A stretch of DNA of 64,000 nt from Salinarchaeum sp. Harcht-Bsk1. GTDB taxonomy: Archaea; Halobacteriota; Halobacteria; Halobacteriales; Salinarchaeaceae. Position 1 is the first letter of the stretch, and each line of letters starts with the position of its first letter. The notes beneath the pieces were generated by a model. That model was not told where the DNA came from and ran no database searches. It worked only from the letters and a program-made list of their open reading frames with translations. The DNA is taken from positions 434,001-498,000 of the forward strand of contig NC_021313.1 in assembly GCF_000403645.1 (NCBI RefSeq), read 5' to 3'. Made by a program: the position numbers and the translations under genes. Below, in pieces: positions 37,616 to 47,875 of the stretch.

Positions 37616-40207
37616 ATGAGCTCCGACCTGCCACAGGAGAACACCATCGAGGCCGCCGACGTGGAAGCGGTCCGCGTCGAGGACGAGATGGAGCAGAGCT
37701 ACATCGACTACGCGATGTCGGTCATCGCGGGCCGGGCACTCCCAGACGTCCGTGACGGTCTCAAGCCCGTCCACCGGCGCATTCTCTTCGCGATGCACGA
37801 GATGGGCGTCACGAGCAACTCTGGCCACCGGAAGTGCTCCTCGATCGTCGGGGAGACGATGGGTGACTACCACCCACACGGCGACAGCCCGATCTACGAC
37901 GCCCTCGTGCGGATGGCCCAGGACTTCTCGATGCGGTACCCGCTGGTCGACGGCCAGGGGAACTTCGGGTCGATGGACGGCGATCCGCCCGCGGCGATGC
38001 GGTACACGGAGGCCCGGATGTCGGAGATCTCCGAGGAACTGCTCGCCGACATCGAGAAGGACACCGTCGACTTCCAGTCCAACTACGACGACCGCCTCCA
38101 GGAGCCGGAGGTCCTCCCCGCCGCGTTCCCGAACCTGCTGGTCAACGGTGCGTCGGGAATCGCGGTCGGGATGTCGACCAACGTCCCACCGCACAACCTC
38201 GGCGAGGTGATCGACGCGGTCGTCCACCTCATCGACAACCCAGACGCGACGGTCCGGGACCTGATGGAGCACGTCCCCGGCCCCGACTTCCCGACGGGCG
38301 CGAACATCGTCGGCCGGGACGCCATCTACAAGGCCTACTCCGGCGGCCGCGGCCGGCTACGGCTCCGCGCGGAGTACGAGGTCCAGCGGGACGAGAACGG
38401 CAAGGACCGGATCGTCGTCACCGAGTTGCCCTACCAGCAGAACAAAGCGCGGATGGTCGAGCGGATCGCCGAGGACGTCAACGACGGGACGATCGAGGGG
38501 ATCTCCGACCTCCGCGACGAGTCCGACCGCGAGGGCGTCCGCGTCGTCGTCGAGTGCAAGCGCGGCGCGAACGTCGAACTCGTCGAGAACCAGCTGCTCG
38601 AACACCACCTCGAGCGCACGTTCAGCGTCATCCTGCTCGCGCTCGTCGACGGCCAGCCCCAGGTCCTCACGCTCAAACAGGCCCTGCAAGAGTACGTCGA
38701 CCACCGTCGCGAGGTCGTTCGCCGACGTAGCGAGTACGACCTCGAGGAGGCCGAACACCGCGCCCACATCCTCGAAGGTCGGCTGCACGCACTCGACAAC
38801 ATCGACGACGTCGTCGAACTGATCCGGAACTCCGAGGACCGCGCCACCGCGGTCGAGGGGCTCCAGGAGGAGTTCGAGTTCACCGAGGAGCAGGCCATGC
38901 ACGTCGTGCGGATGCAACTCGGCAGCCTGACCTCGATGGAGGCCCAGGAGATCCGCGAGGAGTACGAGGACGTACAGGCCGAGATCGAGCGCCTCGAGAC
39001 GATCCTCGGCGACGAGGAGGAGCTGATGGCCGTCATCAAGCAGGAGCTCCGCGAGGTCAAAGACGAGTACGACGACGACCGGCGGACCCGGATCGTCGAG
39101 GACGACGGCACGGTTACCCACGAGGACCTCATCCCCGAGGAAGAGTCCGTCTTCGTCCTGACCGAGCAGGACTACGTGAAGCGCATGCCCGCCGCGCGGT
39201 TCGACGACCAGCGCCGCGGTGGCAAAGGGGTGATCGGCGCCGACGTCAAGGAGGGCGACCGCGTCTCCAGGGTGTTCACCGCGAACACCCACGACCACCT
39301 CCTCTGGTTCACCGAGTCCGGTGAGGTCTACGAAACCCGCGGCTTCGAGATCCCCGAGATGGGGCGGACGGCCCGCGGCACGGCTGCCATCAACTTCCTC
39401 GACCTCGAGGACGGGGAGACGATCGCCACCGTCCTGGCCTACGACGAGATCGACACCGACGGCTACGTCGTTACGGCGACGAAGAACGGGTACGTCAAGC
39501 GGACGGTTGCGACAGCCTTCGAGAACGTCCTCTCGACGGGGATCATCGCCGCTGACGTCGATCCCGACGACGCGATCGTCGACGTCGCGATGACCTCCGG
39601 CGACGACGACCTCCTGATCGCCAGCGAGCAGGGGATGGCCATCCGCTTCCCCGAAACCGATGCCCGCGCGATGGGCCGGAGCGCCCGCGGGGTGGGCGGA
39701 ATCGAACTCGTCGGCGACGACGAAGTCGCCGGCGTCACCGCGATCGACGATCCCAGCGGCGAGTTGTTGACGGTGACCCGGAACGGCTACGGCAAGCGCA
39801 CGAAGCTCACCGAATACCGGCCGCAGTCCCGCAACGGCAAGGGGCTCGTCGACATCGAGACCGTCGACCGTAACGGGCCGACCGTCGCCGTCGAGGCCGT
39901 CGACGCCGACGACCACCTCGTGCTCTACTCCGAGGACGGGCAGATCATGCGGACCCGCGCCGCCGACGTCTCCGTCGTCGGCCGGAACACGATGGGCGTC
40001 ATCGTGATGGGCATCGAGGAGGGTGACGCCGTCGCGGACGTCGCCGTGCTGGACGTGAGCGAAGCCGACGATTCGGACGAGGAAGGCGCGGACGATGACG
40101 CCGACCAGGTCGCCGACTCGGCACCCGAATCCGAGGAAAGCGGGGCGGAGCAGGAGGAGTCCGCCGGCGAAGCCGCCGACGGGAGCCAGGCCGCCGACGA
40201 AGAGTAG
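37616..40207 (+). CDS. gyrA: DNA gyrase subunit A
   Basis: 863 residues. N-terminal [22 protein letters not shown], the winged-helix breakage domain with catalytic Tyr in [11 protein letters not shown], the tower and coiled-coil gate, and a C-terminal pinwheel of repeated blades (for example [23 protein letters not shown] and [12 protein letters not shown] segments) that wraps DNA. The RRGGKG segment is the GyrA box, which distinguishes it from Topo IV ParC. The last ~45 residues are a disordered Glu/Ala/Asp tail. Confidence 0.97.
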   Translation: MSSDLPQENTIEAADVEAVRVEDEMEQSYIDYAMSVIAGRALPDVRDGLKPVHRRILFAMHEMGVTSNSGHRKCSSIVGETMGDYHPHGDSPIYDALVRMAQDFSMRYPLVDGQGNFGSMDGDPPAAMRYTEARMSEISEELLADIEKDTVDFQSNYDDRLQEPEVLPAAFPNLLVNGASGIAVGMSTNVPPHNLGEVIDAVVHLIDNPDATVRDLMEHVPGPDFPTGANIVGRDAIYKAYSGGRGRLRLRAEYEVQRDENGKDRIVVTELPYQQNKARMVERIAEDVNDGTIEGISDLRDESDREGVRVVVECKRGANVELVENQLLEHHLERTFSVILLALVDGQPQVLTLKQALQEYVDHRREVVRRRSEYDLEEAEHRAHILEGRLHALDNIDDVVELIRNSEDRATAVEGLQEEFEFTEEQAMHVVRMQLGSLTSMEAQEIREEYEDVQAEIERLETILGDEEELMAVIKQELREVKDEYDDDRRTRIVEDDGTVTHEDLIPEEESVFVLTEQDYVKRMPAARFDDQRRGGKGVIGADVKEGDRVSRVFTANTHDHLLWFTESGEVYETRGFEIPEMGRTARGTAAINFLDLEDGETIATVLAYDEIDTDGYVVTATKNGYVKRTVATAFENVLSTGIIAADVDPDDAIVDVAMTSGDDDLLIASEQGMAIRFPETDARAMGRSARGVGGIELVGDDEVAGVTAIDDPSGELLTVTRNGYGKRTKLTEYRPQSRNGKGLVDIETVDRNGPTVAVEAVDADDHLVLYSEDGQIMRTRAADVSVVGRNTMGVIVMGIEEGDAVADVAVLDVSEADDSDEEGADDDADQVADSAPESEESGAEQEESAGEAADGSQAADEE

Positions 40208-40574
40208 CACGCTCCGCAGACGGCAGCGCAACGTTTTTCACGATCTCGGCGGAAGAAAGGAGTATCCGATGACCATTTCCTGCTGACCGGGAGCGTTCGT
40301 CGCTGGCACGTGAGCACCACGCTCTCGTGCCGTCCCGGCAGTTGCTCGTCGCTCCGACACCGTCGGAGCAACGTGCTTCGCAGTTCTGGATCGACGGCTA
40401 CGAGACGGTTGCAGGGACTGCCGCGACGCGCTCTCGACGTACGACACGTTCGAGCGACGCGTCCGTCGGGACCGGACCGGGTGCGACCGAGGAGGGTTAC
40501 CGGCACAGATGCCGGGGGTCGCACTCTATCGAGGCCGCGACGGATCGAATCGAGAGCGACAGCTATCGACATCC
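40208..40574 (+). other. Gene-free gap between gyrA and hflX
   Basis: 367 bases. Open frames here are short and lack recognisable protein character. A purine-rich GGAAGAAAGGAG lies at ~40250-40261. No clear TATA box was found for hflX. Confidence 0.4.
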
Positions 40575-41984
40575 ATGCAAGCAATCGCGGTACGAAGACG
40601 ACGAGACGAACCGATCGACGCGACCGAGTTACGCGGCCTCGCCGAGACGGCAGGCTACGAGGTGATCGAGACAGTCGGTCAGCGGCGCGCGGAGGATTCG
40701 ACCTACCACGTGGGCCGCGGGAAGGCCGAGGAGCTGGCCGACCTGGCAGCAGAAACGGCCGCCGACGCAATCCTGGTCGACGACCGGGTGACTCCACAGC
40801 AAGCCTATCACCTCGAGGAGCTGTGTCCGCCCGAAACGCGAGTGCTCGGCCGGTATCGGCTGGTCCTCGAGATATTCGCGGACCGGGCGACCGACCGGGC
40901 CGCCCAGTTACAGGTCGAACTCGCCGAACTACGGTACGAACGCAAGCGGGTGCGGGCTGCGCTCAAACTCGAAGAGGACGCCGCGAACGAGCGCCGAACG
41001 CTGGGCGAGTTCGAGGCGAGCGAACAGGGCGAGATCAAACACGTCGACGAGCGAATCGAGGCGCTCGAATCGGCGCTCGAATCGACGCAGGTAGTCGTCG
41101 AACAGCGTCGCGAACGGCGGAGCGAGCAGGGATTCGATCACGTCGCCGTCGCGGGCTACACCAACGCCGGGAAGTCGACGCTGTTGCGCCGACTGGCCGA
41201 TGACGAGGCGATGACTCACGGATCACGTGGTGCGAACGACGATCCGAGCGCGCCGTCAGGAGACCCGATTGTTGCGAGCGAAGATCAGAGTGCAGCGAAC
41301 GACGATCCGACTGCGGCGAACGACGCCAATTCGAAGCACGACGACCTCGCCGAGCGCGTCACCGTCGAGGACCGGCTCTTCGAGACCCTGGAGACGACGA
41401 CCCGCCGAGCGACGATCGAAGGCCGCCGGGTGCTGCTCACCGACACGGTCGGCGTCGTCAGCGACCTGCCACACTGGCTCGTCCGATCGTTCCGATCGAC
41501 GCTCCGGGCGGTGGGGACCGCGGACGCCGTGTTGCTGGTGCTCGACGCGAGCGCCCCGGTCGATCGCTTCGAGACGCGACTGGCGACGGCGATCGAGACG
41601 CTGACCGGGCGGACCGACGCACCGGTGCTACCGGTGTTGAACAAGGTCGACGCAACGGACGAGGGGACGGTCGCGGAGCGACGGGAGCAGGTTCGGGAGC
41701 GGCTGCCCGAGACGGAACCGATCGCGATCAGCGCACTGGCGGGATCCGGCATCGATACGCTCGGGCGGCGGCTCGATGACGCCTTGCCGGCCGAGCGAGT
41801 CGAGTTGACGCTGCCGAACTGCTCGGCGACCATGGGGCTGGTATCGAAAGCCTACGACGAACTGTCGGTCGCGGACGTCAGCTACGAGGGTGACACGGTC
41901 GAACTCCTCGCGAACGGTCACCCAGCCGCGGTGGAGCGGCTTCGAGGGCAGGCCGAGGAGCTACCGGAATCGCCGGCCCAGTGA
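40575..41984 (+). CDS. hflX: HflX-type ribosome-associated GTPase
   Basis: 469 residues. N-terminal HflX domain (RRAEDSTYHVGRGKAEEL, LEIFADRATDRAAQLQVELAEL), then the GTPase with G1 GYTNAGKST (~194-202), G3 DTVGVVSDLPH and G4 NKVD. HflX binds the ribosomal 50S subunit and GTP. Two oddities: the glycine-rich segment between the domains (usually GPGETQ-like) is replaced by GEFEASEQGEIK, and an Asp/Asn/Ala-rich insert of ~45 residues (~212-258) is placed between G1 and the G2 segment VEDRLFETLETTTRR. The ATG at 40575 was preferred to 40509 because homology starts there. Confidence 0.9.
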   Translation: MQAIAVRRRRDEPIDATELRGLAETAGYEVIETVGQRRAEDSTYHVGRGKAEELADLAAETAADAILVDDRVTPQQAYHLEELCPPETRVLGRYRLVLEIFADRATDRAAQLQVELAELRYERKRVRAALKLEEDAANERRTLGEFEASEQGEIKHVDERIEALESALESTQVVVEQRRERRSEQGFDHVAVAGYTNAGKSTLLRRLADDEAMTHGSRGANDDPSAPSGDPIVASEDQSAANDDPTAANDANSKHDDLAERVTVEDRLFETLETTTRRATIEGRRVLLTDTVGVVSDLPHWLVRSFRSTLRAVGTADAVLLVLDASAPVDRFETRLATAIETLTGRTDAPVLPVLNKVDATDEGTVAERREQVRERLPETEPIAISALAGSGIDTLGRRLDDALPAERVELTLPNCSATMGLVSKAYDELSVADVSYEGDTVELLANGHPAAVERLRGQAEELPESPAQ

Positions 41985-42097
41985 GCGCCACACCTGGTTT
42001 CCCGCGTGACAGTGTGACGTGCTTCGCCGGTCCATCACCATCGATGTACGAAACTGTCGGTACGTATTAGTGCGAGCGGCGACGCCATTCGGTCGGT

Positions 42098-43258
42098 ATG
42101 CCAGCAGACGACGGTTCGTTCGGCAGCTACGGGGGACGCCACGTTCCGCCAGTGATGGAGGAGCCACTCGACCACCTCACAGAGGCATTCGAGAACGTCG
42201 TCCTGGGCGACGACGAGTTCAAAGCGAACTTGCACGCGACGCTGGAAGAGTACGCGGGTCGGCCCACGCCGCTCTACCACGCGAAGGGGCTCTCGGATCG
42301 CTTCGGCGCGGAGATCTACCTCAAGCGCGAGGACCTGCTCCACGGCGGCGCGCACAAGATCAACAACACCGTCGGGCAGGGCCTCCTCGCGAGGGCCGCG
42401 GGGAAAGAACGGCTCATCGCCGAGACTGGCGCGGGCCAGCACGGCACCGCGACGGCGATGGTCGGCGCGATGCTCGACCTCGACACGGAGATCTACATGG
42501 GCAAGAAGGACGTCGAGCGCCAGAAGATGAACGTCTTCAGGATGCGGCTGATGGGCGCCGAGGTCAACGAGGTCACTCGCGGCGGCGAGGGGCTCGCCGA
42601 CGCCGTCGACGCCGCTCTCGAGGATTTCGCCCAGAACGTCGAGGACACGCACTACCTCGTCGGCTCCGTGGTCGGACCGGATCCGTTCCCGCGGATGGTC
42701 CGCGAGTTCCAGTCCGTCATCGGTCGGGAGGCCCGCGAACAGATTCAGGAGCGCGAGGGGCGGCTCCCCGACGCCTGCGTGGCCTGCGTCGGTGGCGGGT
42801 CGAACGCGATCGGACTCTTCCACGCCTTCCGCGACGACGAGGAGGTCGACTTCTACGGGGCCGAGGGCGGCGGTGAAGGCGCGGATTCGAAGCGCCACGC
42901 GGCACCGCTCGATACCGGTACCGACGACGTCATCCACGGGATGCAGACCCGCGTGATCGACGAGGACGTCGAGGTGCACTCGGTGTCTGCTGGCCTCGAC
43001 TACCCCGGCGTCGGCCCCGAGCACGCGATGTTCCGGGAGATGGGTCGCGCGGAGTACCACGCCGTCACCGACGACGAAGCGATGGACGCCTTCCGGACGC
43101 TCTCCGAGGAGGAAGGGATCATTCCGGCACTCGAGACCAGTCACGCCATCGCGCTCGCCGAAGATCTCGCCGACGAGCACGACGTCATCGTCGTCAACTG
43201 CAGCGGCCGTGGCGACAAGGACATGGAGCAGGCCGCGGAGCTGTTCGACCTCAGCTGA
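42098..43258 (+). CDS. trpB: Tryptophan synthase beta subunit
   Basis: 386-residue PLP enzyme condensing indole and serine. The PLP lysine lies in GGAHKINN (Lys ~87), preceded by YLKREDLLH; the phosphate loop is GGGSNAIGLF and the serine region ETGAGQHGTATA is complete. Sequence and length fit TrpB1, the form that works with TrpA. However, no trpA or other trp gene is adjacent, so it is either an orphan copy or the trp genes are split. A TATA-like TATTAG lies ~32 bases upstream. Confidence 0.93.
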   Translation: MPADDGSFGSYGGRHVPPVMEEPLDHLTEAFENVVLGDDEFKANLHATLEEYAGRPTPLYHAKGLSDRFGAEIYLKREDLLHGGAHKINNTVGQGLLARAAGKERLIAETGAGQHGTATAMVGAMLDLDTEIYMGKKDVERQKMNVFRMRLMGAEVNEVTRGGEGLADAVDAALEDFAQNVEDTHYLVGSVVGPDPFPRMVREFQSVIGREAREQIQEREGRLPDACVACVGGGSNAIGLFHAFRDDEEVDFYGAEGGGEGADSKRHAAPLDTGTDDVIHGMQTRVIDEDVEVHSVSAGLDYPGVGPEHAMFREMGRAEYHAVTDDEAMDAFRTLSEEEGIIPALETSHAIALAEDLADEHDVIVVNCSGRGDKDMEQAAELFDLS

Positions 43259-43422
43259 ACGCCTGCACCGATCCGACGGGCAAAGCAGCCAACGACGCTC
43301 TGGAAGCCTCCTTCACACCTACCCGGAAACGGCTCGGGAGTCGAGCGAAGCCGTTCGACGACCGAATCTCACGACACCCGTGATTTGTGCAGACGACCTC
43401 GATCACAGTGGGCAGCCGGCAC

Positions 43423-43953
43423 TCAGATCTCGGTGGCCCAGAGCCGGTAGTCCTCGTCGTACCCGAACCCCTCGACGAAGATGCGATCGACGACCTGCCC
43501 GATGCGATCCGGGTCAGCGTAGGCCGTGACGCGGAGGTTCCGCCCCTCCGCCTCCTCCGGGGACGCCTGTTCGTCGATCGTGAACGCACCGGCAGTGGAG
43601 AGGACGTCGGTGATCCGGTCGTACTCCTCGTCCGTGCAATCGAGGTTGAGCTGGGACTCGGGATCGCTGAACTGGATCCAGGCAGGAGCGTCGGGCTCGC
43701 CGTCAAGGGTTCCGTCACCAGAGTCGGCCTCGGGGACGTCGGGGGCGGGGCGTTCGGCATCAGAGACGACGCTGTCTGCATCCTGGACGGCGTCGTCGCC
43801 ATCGATAGCGGCGTCGTCCGTCGTCGCGTGATCCGGCGGTGGGGAGCCAGCCTCGAGGGTGCAGAAGACGCTCCCGCGTTCGCGGTGGGCGCGGATCGCG
43901 TCGGCGACGAGCGCACGACGATCGTCGGGGGTGCTCGCGTCGAATCTGGTCAT
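43423..43953 (-). CDS. Uncharacterised haloarchaeal protein
   Basis: 176 residues. Two conserved-looking parts, RFDASTPDDRRALVADAIRAHRERG at the N-terminus and a C-terminal domain (IQFSDPESQLNLDC, then RITDVLSTAGAFTIDEQ and NLRVTAYADPDRIGQVVDRIFVEGFG), are joined by an Asp-rich linker (~50-85). The C-terminal part suggests a small alpha/beta fold. No known catalytic motif. The ATG at 43953 gives the more typical N-terminus. It is divergent from the next membrane-protein gene. Confidence 0.55.
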   Translation of the reverse strand: MTRFDASTPDDRRALVADAIRAHRERGSVFCTLEAGSPPPDHATTDDAAIDGDDAVQDADSVVSDAERPAPDVPEADSGDGTLDGEPDAPAWIQFSDPESQLNLDCTDEEYDRITDVLSTAGAFTIDEQASPEEAEGRNLRVTAYADPDRIGQVVDRIFVEGFGYDEDYRLWATEI

Positions 43954-44111
43954 GGTGGTAGCTGCGCAGCAACGGTGGAAAAGCCACCGAACCGCGAACC
44001 TCAAGACAATACCGCAGAAGCGACGAATGATCGCCCGTCCAGCGGCCCCTCCAAGTACTTGGCGAGTGGCTACAAGGGACTGGCTGCCGGTTCGTCCGAT
44101 GGATTCGAAGT

Positions 44112-45002
44112 ATGGGATGGAAATACAACCTGTACAGTGCGTTGCCGATATTCGTGTTCCTGATACTCGGCGTGCCCGCGGCGCTCATCTACTCTGGAAA
44201 CGCCGAGCCATACGTCGAAGCCTCCCAAATGCCAGTCCACGCGGGATACGGCTTCATTGGGCTGATCGGGTCGGTGTTCGCGACGGCGATCTTCAGCGGG
44301 ATCCTCGTGAACCGATCGTTCGTCCGGACGGGGAAGTCACTCGGGCTCTCGAAGGAAGGCGGCGGCCTGTTCGGCGGTCCGCCGAACTTCGTCGGCGAGA
44401 AGCGCGGCCGGCCCGTGCGCGTCGAGACCTGGAAAGAACGGCACTCGAGCGGGGGAGAAGGGGGAACCTCGACTACGACACACACGCGGGTGCTGGCCGA
44501 ACTCGATCGCCCGATGTCCGAGGGGTTCATCCTGATCGAAGAGGGGTCCGGCTCCGATGCAGATGCCATGGACGACGTACCGGACGAAGCCGAGGTGGTC
44601 CCGGTCGGCGACGGCTACGCCGTGATCGGTGCAGCGAACGAACCGATCGCCCGAGAGATACTGACCCAGGAGGTCGACCTGGCGCTCCAGGTTCCAGGCA
44701 GCCCCGACGGGGTGACCGTCGGCGATCCCGCCGAGACCATCCTCGACGCGCTCCCCGAGGATCTAAGCACCATGGGGGGGTTCTTCGGCAATGCCATCGA
44801 GGAGCGGCTCCGGGAGGAGATCAGTGCCGACCCGGCGACGGTGAGTGACGAGCGGCGGGGGCTCCCGCTCGTCACCGACCGACTCGAAGCGCGAATCGAT
44901 GCGATGGTCACCGTGGCGGAGGCGGTCGACGCCGCGGACGCCGCCAAGCGGCGAACCGGTGCCGAGCAGACCACTGGAGACGGGGCCGAACGAGCCGCGT
45001 GA
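44112..45002 (+). CDS. Membrane-anchored uncharacterised protein
   Basis: 296 residues. Two N-terminal membrane helices ([18 protein letters not shown], ~10-27; [20 protein letters not shown], ~46-65) are followed by a soluble domain of ~220 residues that includes [13 protein letters not shown] and [20 protein letters not shown]. The latter pattern (a strand-rich domain comparing or reading a value) occurs in uncharacterised haloarchaeal proteins. The tail is Ala/Asp/Glu-rich. Topology suggests a cytoplasmic soluble domain. No function assigned. Confidence 0.55.
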   Translation: MGWKYNLYSALPIFVFLILGVPAALIYSGNAEPYVEASQMPVHAGYGFIGLIGSVFATAIFSGILVNRSFVRTGKSLGLSKEGGGLFGGPPNFVGEKRGRPVRVETWKERHSSGGEGGTSTTTHTRVLAELDRPMSEGFILIEEGSGSDADAMDDVPDEAEVVPVGDGYAVIGAANEPIAREILTQEVDLALQVPGSPDGVTVGDPAETILDALPEDLSTMGGFFGNAIEERLREEISADPATVSDERRGLPLVTDRLEARIDAMVTVAEAVDAADAAKRRTGAEQTTGDGAERAA

Positions 45003-45079
45003 GACGGGCGAAGCACACGACGGGAGAGAGGACGCTCGTCCAGTGCGTGAAGCGGCCGGACGAACCGAATCCTGCAACG

Positions 45080-45085
45080 TTTTAC
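45080..45085 (+). promoter_or_regulatory. TATA box of adk
   Basis: TTTTAC centred ~27 bases before the ATG at 45109; implies a leaderless adk transcript. Confidence 0.5.
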
Positions 45086-45108
45086 GCGCCCCCGGACTTC
45101 GCTTGAGT

Positions 45109-45741
45109 ATGAGCCAGCCGAAGATCCTGCTGCTTGGTGCACCGGGCGCCGGCAAGGGGACGCAGAGTTCGAATCTCGTCGAGGAGTACGGCGTCGAGCA
45201 CGTCACGACTGGCGACGCACTCCGCGCGAACAAGGACATGGAGACCGAGCACGGAACGCCTCGCTCGTTCATGGAGGCGGGCGAACTCGTGCCCGACCCG
45301 GTCGTCAACGAGATCGTGCAGGCAGCCCTCGACGACGCGGACGGCTTCGTCCTCGACGGCTACCCCCGGAACCTCGACCAGGCGGAGTACCTCGCCGAGA
45401 TCACGGATCTCGACGTCGCGGCCTACTTCGAGGTCGCTGACGAGGAACTCATCGACCGGTTGACCGGCCGCCGCGTCTGTGAGGACTGCGGTGCGAACTT
45501 CCACGTCAAGTACGCGCCGCCCGAGGAGGAGGGCGTCTGCGACGAGTGCGGCGGCGACCTCATCCAGCGGGACGACGATACCGAGGAGACCGCCCGCGAG
45601 CGACTCCGCGTCTTCGAGGAGAACACCCTGCCAGTCGTCGAGTTCTACGACGAGGAGGGCGACCTCGCACGCATCGACGGCGAGCAGGCCCCCGACGAGG
45701 TCTGGGCGGACCTCGAGGCCGCGATCGAGGACGCGCTGTAG
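45109..45741 (+). CDS. adk: Adenylate kinase
   Basis: 210 residues. P-loop GAPGAGKGT (~10-18), AMP-binding TTGDALR and [10 protein letters not shown], and a lid with four cysteines (CEDC ... CDEC) that binds structural zinc. It converts ATP plus AMP to 2 ADP. The next gene is a DUF106/EMC3-like membrane protein, an adjacency common in haloarchaea, where cytidylate kinase and truB usually follow; those are absent here. The ATG at 45109 gives a P-loop in the normal position. Confidence 0.95.
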   Translation: MSQPKILLLGAPGAGKGTQSSNLVEEYGVEHVTTGDALRANKDMETEHGTPRSFMEAGELVPDPVVNEIVQAALDDADGFVLDGYPRNLDQAEYLAEITDLDVAAYFEVADEELIDRLTGRRVCEDCGANFHVKYAPPEEEGVCDECGGDLIQRDDDTEETARERLRVFEENTLPVVEFYDEEGDLARIDGEQAPDEVWADLEAAIEDAL

Positions 45742-45905
45742 CTCGTTTCGCGATTCCCTATCAACACAGTGTTCGCTCCCGGGCAAGTTCGTTCAGCGAG
45801 GGACTCCAGTCATCGTTCTGGAAAGCCGCTGCGCGTCGATGACGTTGGAATCCGCGAGGGGACCGATGTGAAAGGTTGATTACGGCCCCTTCATTAACTT
45901 CGGCA

Positions 45906-46832
45906 ATGGCACGGACCGCGCGGAAGGTACAGGAACTCGTCGCGGAGGGCGAAGACATGGAGGACGCCCTCCGGACGGTCCACTCGGTCGCGACCGCCAA
46001 CGGTGGCAGCGTGACCTGGGAGGACGTCGACGGCGACCTCACGAGTGGCCAGTGGGGTCGCATCATCGAAACGGGGCTCCTCAAGAGCGCTGACGACGGG
46101 TTCGAACTCACTGATCCCGACGGCGTCTCCGCTGCGCTCGACGGCGACGCCGACGCGGAGGTCGTGGACCTCGACTTCTCCGACATTCCCGAGATCGACG
46201 AGGAGGCAGAGGAGGCAGCCTCCTGGTCGCAGTGGGACAAGATCGCGGCGGTCGGCGCCGTCATGATGATGGTCGGGTACTACTTCGACCCCGTCCAGAA
46301 CGCTGTCGGCGGTGTCATCGACCTCGCGCTTGGACCGCTGCTCGACGTGCTCCCGTTCTACCTGGTGATCTTCGCCGTTGCACTGCTCACCGGTCTCTAC
46401 TCCTCGCTCCTGATGGCGAACCTGATGGACCAGGAGACGATGTCGGTCTACCAGGACCGGATGAGCGCCATCCAGGACAAGCGCAAGGAGGCCAAGGAGC
46501 GCGGCGACGACGAGGCGGTCGAGCAGATCCAGGAGAAGCAGATGGAGATGATGGGCGATCAGCTCGGGATGATGAAGTCGCAGTTCCGTCCGATGGTCTG
46601 GGTCATGCTGCTGACCATCCCCGTCTTCCTCTGGCTCTGGTGGACCATCGGGCAGGGCAACGTCGGCACCGAGGGCAAGCCAGACATGATCATGCCACTC
46701 GCCGGCGGCGTGAACTGGAACGAGGGGATCATCGGCCCGATGCGCGCGTGGATCGTCTGGTACATCGGCTGCTCGTTCGGGTTCGGGCAGATCCTCCGAA
46801 AGACGCTGAACATCCGGTCCTCCCCGAGCTGA
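45906..46832 (+). CDS. DUF106/EMC3-like membrane insertase family protein
   Basis: 308 residues. The N-terminal ~100 residues are an acidic soluble region (helical, KVQELVAEGEDMEDAL). The core has a membrane helix (DVLPFYLVIFAVALLTGLYS), a cytosolic charged hairpin (RMSAIQDKRKEAKERGDDEAVEQIQEKQ) and two more helices (MVWVMLLTIPVFLWLWWTI; IVWYIGCSFGFG), the signature arrangement of the Oxa1/YidC/EMC3 superfamily archaeal branch. Such proteins insert small membrane proteins. The long N-terminal domain is an addition. A TATA-like TTGATTA lies ~28 bases before the ATG. Confidence 0.85.
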   Translation: MARTARKVQELVAEGEDMEDALRTVHSVATANGGSVTWEDVDGDLTSGQWGRIIETGLLKSADDGFELTDPDGVSAALDGDADAEVVDLDFSDIPEIDEEAEEAASWSQWDKIAAVGAVMMMVGYYFDPVQNAVGGVIDLALGPLLDVLPFYLVIFAVALLTGLYSSLLMANLMDQETMSVYQDRMSAIQDKRKEAKERGDDEAVEQIQEKQMEMMGDQLGMMKSQFRPMVWVMLLTIPVFLWLWWTIGQGNVGTEGKPDMIMPLAGGVNWNEGIIGPMRAWIVWYIGCSFGFGQILRKTLNIRSSPS

Positions 46833-47065
46833 TCGGGCGTACTGACCTCCGAACCCTTCGGTCCCCGGTTCGTTCTAACTGCACGACGTCGACGAGCGAT
46901 AGCGATCGATTCCGCACTCGTCCCGTCGCGACTTCCACGGGACCCAGGTGCCGACCGGGACGGTGACAGGAGGCCGAGTAGTTCGGTCAAAATCGCCTTG
47001 CGACCGTCCGCCGGCGCGCCTCGTGGTCACAACACTTTTTCCCTCTCCCTGTGACCGTGCGTCCA

Positions 47066-47875
47066 ATGGTCGAACCGAACGAGCTGCTCGAGGAGGTCGT
47101 CCGGGAGGTCGACGGCGTACTGTTGTTCGCGCCGACGGCGTCCTACTACGAGCGGTTCGTCGACGCGGAGATCGACGTCGTCGTGGTCGCGAGCGAGAAC
47201 GACATCGACGCCGACGAGTTCGTCGAACTCCCCGTCGCCTTCAAGGACGTCTACGATCGGGTTCGCTTCGGGATCGAGGGCGCGCTCGAACAGGACCTGC
47301 TCGCGGACGGCGACGTCGTCGCCTGCGTCTCCTCCGTCTTCGACGAGGAACTCGACACCGTCTCGCGGGTCCGGGTCGACGCGGACTCGACGTCGGGGGT
47401 CTACGACCTCTTCGCGAACACCCGGGCGGAGCCGGACGTGCTTCGGTCGGTCCTCGAACTGGTCATCGAACTCGGCAAGAAGGGACAGAAGGGCCAGCCC
47501 GTCGGGGCGCTGTTCGTCGTCGGGGACGCAGGCAAGGTGATGAACAAGTCCCGGCCGCTGTCCTACAACCCCTTCGAGAAGAGCCACGTCCACGTCGGCG
47601 ACCCGATCGTGAAGGTGATGCTCAAGGAGTTCTCGCGGCTGGACGGCGCGTTCGTCATCTCGGACGCCGGGAAGATCGTCTCGGCGTATCGCTACCTCGA
47701 GCCCTCCGCGGAGGGCGTGGACATCCCGAAGGGGCTGGGGACCCGGCATATGGCAGCGGGAGCGATCACCCGGGACACCAACGCGACGGCGATCGTCCTC
47801 TCCGAGAGCGACGGGATGGTGAGGGCGTTCAAAGGTGGTTCGCTCGTCCTCGAACTGGATCCGGAGGAGTACTAG
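47066..47875 (+). CDS. dacZ: Diadenylate cyclase DacZ (c-di-AMP synthase)
   Basis: 269 residues. The C-terminal DAC domain contains the two catalytic motifs, LDGAFVISDAG (DGA, ~193-195) and GTRHMAAGAIT (RHM-A version of RHR, ~227-230), preceded by GALFVVGDAG. It condenses two ATP into the second messenger c-di-AMP, which in haloarchaea is linked to osmotic homeostasis. The N-terminal ~110 residues form the archaeal DacZ-specific domain. The last codon is followed directly by the ATG of an MscS channel gene, so the two are co-transcribed. A T-rich TATA-like element lies ~29 bases upstream. Confidence 0.9.
   Translation: MVEPNELLEEVVREVDGVLLFAPTASYYERFVDAEIDVVVVASENDIDADEFVELPVAFKDVYDRVRFGIEGALEQDLLADGDVVACVSSVFDEELDTVSRVRVDADSTSGVYDLFANTRAEPDVLRSVLELVIELGKKGQKGQPVGALFVVGDAGKVMNKSRPLSYNPFEKSHVHVGDPIVKVMLKEFSRLDGAFVISDAGKIVSAYRYLEPSAEGVDIPKGLGTRHMAAGAITRDTNATAIVLSESDGMVRAFKGGSLVLELDPEEY

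Noticed and set aside
40509-40574. Upstream start for hflX
   Set aside because: The added 22 residues are basic and unmatched; the ATG at 40575 begins the conserved domain.
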